From positions 1,426,001 through 1,490,000 of the forward strand of contig NZ_BMXY01000001.1 of NCBI RefSeq assembly GCF_014651995.1: 64,000 bases of DNA. The letters are read 5' to 3'. The notes beneath the pieces were generated by a model. The model saw only the letters and a list, made by a program, of their open reading frames with translations, searched no databases and was not told where the DNA came from. Of this stretch, positions 58,674 through 64,000 are shown piece after piece. The position numbers and the translations under genes are program-made. Source of the stretch: Cognatilysobacter xinjiangensis (lineage in GTDB: Bacteria > Pseudomonadota > Gammaproteobacteria > Xanthomonadales > Xanthomonadaceae). Each line of letters opens with the position of its first letter. Position 1 is the stretch's first letter.

Positions 58674-59537
58674 ATGCGCGTACGACTTTTTCCGATGCTG
58701 GCCGCGGCGATGCTCGCCGCCCTGCCGGGCTGCAGCACACCGTCGCTGGCCACGCCGCTGCGGGCGACGACGGCAACGCCCGCCCCGCTGATGCTCGAAC
58801 TACCCACCAGGGCCTCCCAGGGCGCGCTCGTGGCCGGTCGCACGCGACCGGGTGCGACGGTTCGCCATGCCGGGCGCGCGCTGCGTGTCGCCGACGACGG
58901 TCGCTTCGTATTCGGCATCGCGCGCGATGCGTCGGAGACGATCGACATCGAAGCATCGGGCACCGGTGGCGGGCGGGCGGCGGCCTCGATCCGCGTGCTC
59001 CCGCGCGACTGGCCGATCGAGCAGGTACGCGGCGTGCCGCCGGCGACGGTGAATCCGCCGCCGGCCATTGCCGAACGCATCCGTCGCGAGCAGGCGCGCG
59101 TGTCCGCGGTACGCACCCGCGACGATGCACGCCTGGACTGGACGCAGCGCTTCCAGTGGCCGGTGCGGGGCCGCATCAGCGGACGGTTCGGCAACCAGCG
59201 CGTCTACAACGGCAGCCCCGGCGCCGCGCATTCGGGCATGGACATCGCCGCGCCACGCGGCACGCCGGTGCGCGCGCCCGCGGCCGGCGTGGTGACGTTC
59301 GCGGATCGCGACCTCTACCTGACCGGCGGCACGCTGGTGCTCGACCACGGCCACGGCGTCAGCTCGAATTTCCTGCATCTCTCGCGCATCGACGTCAGCG
59401 TCGGCCAGCGCGTGGAACAGGGTCAGGTGATCGCAGCGGTCGGCGCCACGGGGCGGGCGACCGGCCCGCACCTGCACTGGGGCATGAACTGGTTCGACGT
59501 GCGGATAGATCCGCTGCTGATGCTCGATTCGCGCTGA
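58674..59537 (+). CDS. M23 family peptidoglycan peptidase (lipoprotein)
   Basis: A 287-residue protein from ATG 58674 (GTG 58671 is equally possible). Lipobox LPGC follows a signal sequence. The catalytic domain (about 155-287) has the HSGMDIAAPRGTPV zinc motif, GVVTFADRDLYLTGG, LDHGHGVSSNFLHLS and GPHLHWGM with the second HxH. It is an endopeptidase acting on cell-wall cross-links in the periplasm. It converges with folE2. Confidence 0.9.
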   Translation: MRVRLFPMLAAAMLAALPGCSTPSLATPLRATTATPAPLMLELPTRASQGALVAGRTRPGATVRHAGRALRVADDGRFVFGIARDASETIDIEASGTGGGRAAASIRVLPRDWPIEQVRGVPPATVNPPPAIAERIRREQARVSAVRTRDDARLDWTQRFQWPVRGRISGRFGNQRVYNGSPGAAHSGMDIAAPRGTPVRAPAAGVVTFADRDLYLTGGTLVLDHGHGVSSNFLHLSRIDVSVGQRVEQGQVIAAVGATGRATGPHLHWGMNWFDVRIDPLLMLDSR

Positions 59538-59544
59538 GCACGGC

Positions 59545-60465
59545 TCAGGCCGCGCCGCCCTCGCCGCTGACCGCCGCGCAGGCGTCATGCGCGTGCAGGC
59601 TCTCGAAATGCGCGACATCGAGCTCGAAACGCACGACGTTCGCGTCGCTCGCGAGGCCATGCGCGACGCGTCGCGCGGCGTCCTCGCAGAACATCAGGTT
59701 CCGTGCATTCAGTGCGGCGAAGGCCTGCTCGTCCTCGCGCTTGACCGCGGTCTGCACCGGCGTACCGAGCGCATCCTCGATACGGTCGATCAGCTCGACG
59801 ATCGGCAGCGACGCCAGCCCCTCGACGAGGCGCACGCGCACGTGCGCGCGGCTTCGCTGCGCATGCGGCGTGGCGACAAGGCCGGGCTCGGAGCGCAGCC
59901 AGTCGTGCACGGCGGCGGCGTCGACCGTGCCTTCCGCGCCGAACTGCCGCGCGAACGCTTCGGCGCTCATCTGCCGCGAAAGCGCGGCGGACGCGGGACA
60001 GGTCGAGGAGTAATCCACCGACACGTCGAGGTCGATGGCCACGCGGCCGTCGACGATCGAGGCGAGCACTTCCACCGGATACGCCTTCCAGCCGGCATTC
60101 GCGCTCGCAAGCGCGGGACGCAGCACGAGATGGTCGAAGCGGATCGTCAGCCATGCGCCGCGCGACAGCGCGCCCTGCGTCTCGACCAGCGCGGCGAGCA
60201 CGCGGCCGAGGCCGTCCGGCGTCATCTCCTCGGCGGCGAACGCATGCTGCAGCCGCAGGTACAGGCGCGACATATGGATGCCGCGCACGTCCGGATCACG
60301 GAGGTCGACGTAGACGTCGACGCGCGCCGGAACCTGCAGGGTTTCGCCGGTCGCCGACCGCGTGCGCACCGGCAGCGCGATGCCCGCCATGCCGACCCGG
60401 TCGAGCGCGCGCGCCGAGGAGGCGCGATCGAGCGCGACGTCGGGCATGACACGGATCGGCTTCAT
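59545..60465 (-). CDS. folE2: GTP cyclohydrolase FolE2 (type IB)
   Basis: A 306-residue COG1469 enzyme that makes dihydroneopterin triphosphate for folate. Seen: the DVYVDLRDPDVRGIHMSRLY core, [17 protein letters not shown] with the metal Cys, and NARNLMFCEDAARRVA. FolE2 works with metals other than zinc and often backs up FolE in zinc shortage. The start is taken as ATG 60465; ATG 60495 would add ten residues. No Zur box is evident upstream. Confidence 0.88.
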   Translation of the reverse strand: MKPIRVMPDVALDRASSARALDRVGMAGIALPVRTRSATGETLQVPARVDVYVDLRDPDVRGIHMSRLYLRLQHAFAAEEMTPDGLGRVLAALVETQGALSRGAWLTIRFDHLVLRPALASANAGWKAYPVEVLASIVDGRVAIDLDVSVDYSSTCPASAALSRQMSAEAFARQFGAEGTVDAAAVHDWLRSEPGLVATPHAQRSRAHVRVRLVEGLASLPIVELIDRIEDALGTPVQTAVKREDEQAFAALNARNLMFCEDAARRVAHGLASDANVVRFELDVAHFESLHAHDACAAVSGEGGAA

Positions 60466-60553
60466 CACGGGCACCGTAAGGAAAGGAATGCGCATTGTAC
60501 CGGCCGCCCCGAAGGCGCCCGGCCGATGCAGACGGAACGATCCGTGGCGCGTG

Positions 60554-61258
60554 TCAGCCCCGTGCGCCGCGCCAGCCGGCCCACAGCGCGGCGAGAGGCG
60601 GCAGCGCTGCGGACGCATCGCCGCGCTTCAGGCGACTTGCGGCGAGCGCGGCCTCGATGCCACGGGAAGGCGCGAGTCCGCTCGCCCGCGGCCAGCCCGC
60701 GCGCAGGGCATGCGACCAGGCGCGGATGCCCGCATCGCCGGTGCCGAGCGACTGCGGCACCGCGCTTTCGGGGTGGCGCGCCAGCCGCGCATGCAGCCAG
60801 GTCGCGGCCACCACGTGCGCGTCGGCACGACGCTGCAGCAGCGCCTCGTCCACCGCCGCGACCGCGCGCGCGATCGGCTCGAGCGAGGCCCATGCCGCGT
60901 CAGCGTCGAGCGGCCGCTCGCGCGTGGCCGCCAGCGACGGCAGCGCAAGCGCGACCTCGCGCCACGGCGCCGGCTGCTTCTGCAGCAGCGCGCCCAGCGG
61001 ATGGCGTCGCAGGCCCCTGGACCAACCGTCGAGTTCCTCGACCCACCAGCGCAGCTTGGCTTCGCCCGGTCGCGCTTCCTCGCCGCGCCAGGCGGCTTCC
61101 TGCCATTCGAACTGCAGTGCCTGCCACGCCTCGATGAGCGGGCGCTGCGCGGCCGGCAGGAAGCCTTCGACCAGCGACCATTCGGGCCAGGCACCGCGCC
61201 ATTTGGCGACGAACGCGGCGGGATCGCCCGCGGACGACGCATCGTCGGGCGTGTTCAT
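60554..61258 (-). CDS. Phytoene/squalene synthase-like protein lacking Asp-rich motifs
   Basis: A 234-residue helical protein with FEWQEAAWRGEEARPG, KLRWWVEELDGWSRGLRRHPL and WREVALALPSL, a pattern seen in short squalene/phytoene-synthase-family proteins next to ubiG in Xanthomonadaceae. The DxxED prenyl-diphosphate motifs of true synthases are not visible, so catalysis is doubtful. It overlaps the phosphatase gene by four bases. Confidence 0.5.
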   Translation of the reverse strand: MNTPDDASSAGDPAAFVAKWRGAWPEWSLVEGFLPAAQRPLIEAWQALQFEWQEAAWRGEEARPGEAKLRWWVEELDGWSRGLRRHPLGALLQKQPAPWREVALALPSLAATRERPLDADAAWASLEPIARAVAAVDEALLQRRADAHVVAATWLHARLARHPESAVPQSLGTGDAGIRAWSHALRAGWPRASGLAPSRGIEAALAASRLKRGDASAALPPLAALWAGWRGARG

Positions 61259-61929
61259 CGCGGCATCCAGTTCGACGGATCGAGCATGGCCCGGGGCGTG
61301 TCGAGCATGACGTCGCCCTGCCACGCCACCGGATCGTCCCCGTCGAGGCGATAGCCCCAGAGCGCGACCACCGAGCGCATGCCGGCCGCGCGCGCGGCGG
61401 CAATGTCGCGCTCGTCGTCGCCGACATAGACGCAGTCCTGCGACGCGAGGCCCATACGGTCGGCCGCGACACGCAGCGGCAGCGGGTCGGGCTTGCGCGC
61501 GGGCAGCGAGTCGCCGCCGATCAGCACGGCACAGCGCGATTCCCAGCCGAGCAGCGGCATCAGCGCGACAGCGAGCGCTTCCGGCTTGTTGGTGACGATG
61601 CCCCAGCGGCTGCCCGCCGCTTCGATCGCCGCCAGCAGCGCCTCAACGCCTTCGAACGGCGCACCGTGGCGGCCGAGCTCGCGGCGGTAGTGATCGAGGA
61701 ACTCCGGGATCCACGTTTCGCGCATGGCGGCGTCGACCTGCGGAAATGCCGCCGCGATCATCGCGCGCCCACCCTTGGACACGTGCGGGCGCAACGCATC
61801 GAGCAACATCCCGGGCTCGCCGCGCGAGGCACGCATCGCGTTCACCGCGGCGAGCATGTCCGGCGCGCTGTCGAGCAGCGTGCCGTCGAGGTCGAACAGC
61901 ACCGCCTTCGGAAAGCGCGCGTCGCTCAT
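61255..61929 (-). CDS. gph: HAD phosphatase (phosphoglycolate phosphatase or MupP)
   Basis: A 224-residue HAD enzyme: [14 protein letters not shown] (DxD), TNKPEAL (motif II Thr), RKPDPLPL (motif III Lys) and [16 protein letters not shown] (motif IV). It is annotated in relatives as phosphoglycolate phosphatase, but position directly after ubiG matches mupP, the N-acetylmuramate-6-phosphate phosphatase of wall recycling in Pseudomonas. Either is possible. ATG overlaps the ubiG stop. Confidence 0.85.
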   Translation of the reverse strand: MSDARFPKAVLFDLDGTLLDSAPDMLAAVNAMRASRGEPGMLLDALRPHVSKGGRAMIAAAFPQVDAAMRETWIPEFLDHYRRELGRHGAPFEGVEALLAAIEAAGSRWGIVTNKPEALAVALMPLLGWESRCAVLIGGDSLPARKPDPLPLRVAADRMGLASQDCVYVGDDERDIAAARAAGMRSVVALWGYRLDGDDPVAWQGDVMLDTPRAMLDPSNWMPR

Positions 61930-62639
61930 GCGGGCTTGCGCGCGCTGACGATGTAGTTGACGTCGGTGCGGCGGCCCAGGCGCGCGGAATTCAGCAGCGG
62001 CATGTACATCAGGCCGCTGACGTCCTCCAGCTCCAGCCCGGCCGCGCGCAGCCATCCAGCGAGCTCGGACGGGCGCACGAAGTCGCGGTACTGGTGCGTG
62101 CCCTTGGGCAGCAGACGCGCGACGTACTCGGCGCCCACGATCGCCAGCGCGAACGCGGCGGGCGTGCGGTTGATCGTCGAGACGAACAGGCGCCCGCCCG
62201 GCTTCAGTGCCTGCGCGCAGGCGCGGATCACCGCGAGCGGATCGGGTACGTGCTCGATCATCTCCATGCAGGTCACGGCGTCGAATTCGCCGGGCGCTGC
62301 CGCGGCGACTTCTTCCACCGGCTGCACGCGGTAGTCCACGGTCGCGCCGCTCTCCATCGCATGCAGGCGCGCGACCTTGACCAGTTCGGGCGCGAGATCG
62401 AGCGCGGTGACCTGCGCGCCGGCCAGCGCCATCGCCTCGCTCAGCAGGCCCGCGCCGCAGCCGACGTCGAGCACGTTCGACTGCGCGAGCGGCACGCGAT
62501 CGGCGACGTACTGCAGGCGTACCGGATTGAGCGCGTGCAGCGGCTTCTGCGGGCCGTCCGGATCCCACCAGCGCGCGGCGAGCGCGCCGAAACGGTCGAG
62601 TTCGGACTGGCGGAAATTGCCGGCGGTCTGCGTGGTCAT
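61926..62639 (-). CDS. ubiG: Ubiquinone biosynthesis O-methyltransferase UbiG
   Basis: A 237-residue SAM methyltransferase. Seen: [20 protein letters not shown] (the UbiG N-terminal signature), [16 protein letters not shown] (motif I), [10 protein letters not shown] and [12 protein letters not shown]. It performs both O-methylations of the quinone ring. It overlaps the deaminase upstream and the phosphatase downstream by four bases each. Confidence 0.94.
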   Translation of the reverse strand: MTTQTAGNFRQSELDRFGALAARWWDPDGPQKPLHALNPVRLQYVADRVPLAQSNVLDVGCGAGLLSEAMALAGAQVTALDLAPELVKVARLHAMESGATVDYRVQPVEEVAAAAPGEFDAVTCMEMIEHVPDPLAVIRACAQALKPGGRLFVSTINRTPAAFALAIVGAEYVARLLPKGTHQYRDFVRPSELAGWLRAAGLELEDVSGLMYMPLLNSARLGRRTDVNYIVSARKPA

Positions 62640-63973
62640 CGGGCGGTCCGGATCTGGCGGATGCGGTCGCGCCACTGGCGGGCGTTCGCGCGGATGGCGG
62701 GAAGGTCCATGTCGACGAGCTCGCGGGCGCGCAGCTTGCGGCGCCCGGCGATCCACACGTCGGAGACCTGGTGGCGGCCGGAGGCGTACACCAGCTGCGA
62801 GATCACGTGGTACAGCGGCTGGCTCTCGATGTCGTCGAGATCGATCAGCGCGAGATCGGCCTGCTTGCCCGGCTCGATCGAGCCGATGCGGTCGCCGAGG
62901 CCCAACGTGACGGCACCGCCGAGCGTCGCCGCGCGCAACGCGCTGGCGGCGTCGAGGGCCGAGGCATCGTCGGCAACGGCCTTGGCCAGCAGCGCGGCGG
63001 TGCGCGTCTCGCCGACCATGTCGAGGTCGTTGTTGCTCGCGCAGCCGTCGGTACCGATGCCGAAGGTGACGCCCGCACGCTGGAGCCGGCAAACGGGGCA
63101 GAAGCCTGAGGCGAGCTTGAGGTTCGACTCAGGGCAGTGCGCGACGCAGACGCCGCGCTCGGCGCAGAGCGCGATCTCCTCGTCGGTGAGCTGCGTCATG
63201 TGCACGGCGATCAGGCGGTCGTCGACCAACCCGAGGCGATCGAGCCGTGCGAGCGGGCGCACGCCGTGCTGCGCGATCGAGTCGCGCACTTCCTGCGCGG
63301 TCTCGTGGGTGTGAAGGTGCACGCGGACGTCGCGCTCGCGGGCGAAGTCGCGCACGCGCTCGAAGTTCGCGTCGCTCACGGTGTACGGCGCATGCGGTGC
63401 GATAGTCGCACCGACCAGCGCATCCGCCTTCCAGGCGTCGTGCACGTCGGCGGCCTTGGCGAAGTATTCGTCCGAGGTCTTCGCCCACGCAGTGGGGAAA
63501 TCGATCACCGGCAGGCCGACCAGCGCGCGGAAGCCGAAGCGCCTGTAAGTCTCCGCCTGCACGTCGGGGAAGAAGTAGTTCTCGTTGGCGCAGGTGGTGC
63601 CGCCGCGCAGCATCTCGGCGATGGCGAGCGTCACGCCGTCACGCACGAACTCGGGCCCGATCACCGCGCCCTCGACCGGCCAGATGTGGCCCTGCAGCCA
63701 CTCCATCAGCGGCAGGTCGTCGGCGATGCCGCGCAGCAGCGTCATCGGGTTGTGCGTATGCGAATTGACGAGCCCCGGGATCAGCACCGAGCACGGGCGC
63801 GACACGGTATCGCCCGCCTGGAAGCGCGCACGCATCGCGTCGCGCGGGCCGATCGCGACGATCGCATCGCCGCGCAGCGCAACCGAATGGTCCTCCAGTA
63901 CGACGCCATGCGGCACGACCGGTACCACCCAGCCGGCCTCGATCAGCACGTCGCAGCGTTCGATCCCGTCCAT
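62636..63973 (-). CDS. mtaD: Methylthioadenosine/S-adenosylhomocysteine deaminase (TRZ/ATZ amidohydrolase)
   Basis: A 445-residue amidohydrolase. Metal and active-site segments: [12 protein letters not shown], the Glu/His [18 protein letters not shown] and [10 protein letters not shown]. These match the TRZ/ATZ family, subgroup MTA/SAH deaminase, which turns MTA and SAH into the inosyl forms. With mtnBDC elsewhere in the window it points to an MTA-recycling route. It leads the ubiG operon. Confidence 0.87.
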   Translation of the reverse strand: MDGIERCDVLIEAGWVVPVVPHGVVLEDHSVALRGDAIVAIGPRDAMRARFQAGDTVSRPCSVLIPGLVNSHTHNPMTLLRGIADDLPLMEWLQGHIWPVEGAVIGPEFVRDGVTLAIAEMLRGGTTCANENYFFPDVQAETYRRFGFRALVGLPVIDFPTAWAKTSDEYFAKAADVHDAWKADALVGATIAPHAPYTVSDANFERVRDFARERDVRVHLHTHETAQEVRDSIAQHGVRPLARLDRLGLVDDRLIAVHMTQLTDEEIALCAERGVCVAHCPESNLKLASGFCPVCRLQRAGVTFGIGTDGCASNNDLDMVGETRTAALLAKAVADDASALDAASALRAATLGGAVTLGLGDRIGSIEPGKQADLALIDLDDIESQPLYHVISQLVYASGRHQVSDVWIAGRRKLRARELVDMDLPAIRANARQWRDRIRQIRTAR

Positions 63974-64000
63974 CCACCACCTCGTCGTTCGATGCGGCAG

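Overview
The window is about 64 kb of very GC-rich, densely packed chromosome from a gammaproteobacterium of the Xanthomonadaceae (Lysobacter/Luteimonas/Xanthomonas type). The best taxonomic signals are the arginine genes, which include an N-acetylornithine carbamoyltransferase (not an ordinary ornithine carbamoyltransferase) and a fused N-acetylglutamate synthase/kinase. A his operon led by a TrpR/YerC-type regulator, an arginine-tipped EfpL and a Cys-poor DksA with a long Lys/Ala tail agree. I see no prophage, insertion sequence, CRISPR array or rRNA; almost everything is core metabolism. There is one tRNA (Pro, CGG).

Layout. 1-19.4 kb: branched-chain amino acid and acyl-CoA catabolism: the 5' part of a fused isobutyryl-CoA mutase, leucine dehydrogenase, isovaleryl-CoA dehydrogenase, a thiolase and the two subunits of methylcrotonyl-CoA carboxylase, then methylglutaconyl-CoA hydratase, HMG-CoA lyase and a type II 3-hydroxyacyl-CoA dehydrogenase. 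The route is interrupted by two Ala-rich lipoproteins, a bactofilin/zinc-ribbon pair and a feoAB iron-uptake operon with a clear Fur box. 18.8-25.9 kb: EfpL, a lipoprotein, a NUDIX hydrolase, an amino acid permease, methionine salvage genes mtnB-mtnD-mtnC and a secreted metallophosphoesterase. 25.9-33.4 kb: a complete, overlapping his operon on the minus strand behind a TrpR-like regulator with a palindromic operator; hisD carries an apparent internal deletion and frameshift. 33.6-37.2 kb: hisS translationally coupled to a large histidine ammonia-lyase-like gene, and tRNA-Pro. 37.8-45.2 kb: a pgaABCD-type exopolysaccharide locus with a second pgaCD pair and a PgaB whose two catalytic sites both look destroyed. 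45.2-52.9 kb: a minus-strand arginine operon argF'-argG-argE-type-argA/B-GNAT-argC-argH. 53-64 kb: cysS, sufE, an MFS transporter, a dksA-like gene, yidD, an M23 peptidase, folE2, and an ubiG/phosphatase/deaminase operon.

The most exciting signal is in front of the arginine operon. A 33-codon ORF with five Arg codons among seven (positions 23-29) is followed by mutually exclusive RNA pairings 1:2, 2:3 and 3:4, the last being a terminator-like hairpin just before argF'. This is the architecture of a ribosome-mediated attenuator sensing arginine, which is not among the classical attenuated operons. The second is the pga locus with a pseudoenzyme-like PgaB and duplicated synthase modules. Both are inferred from reading sequence only; alignments, folding calculations and transcript data would decide them.
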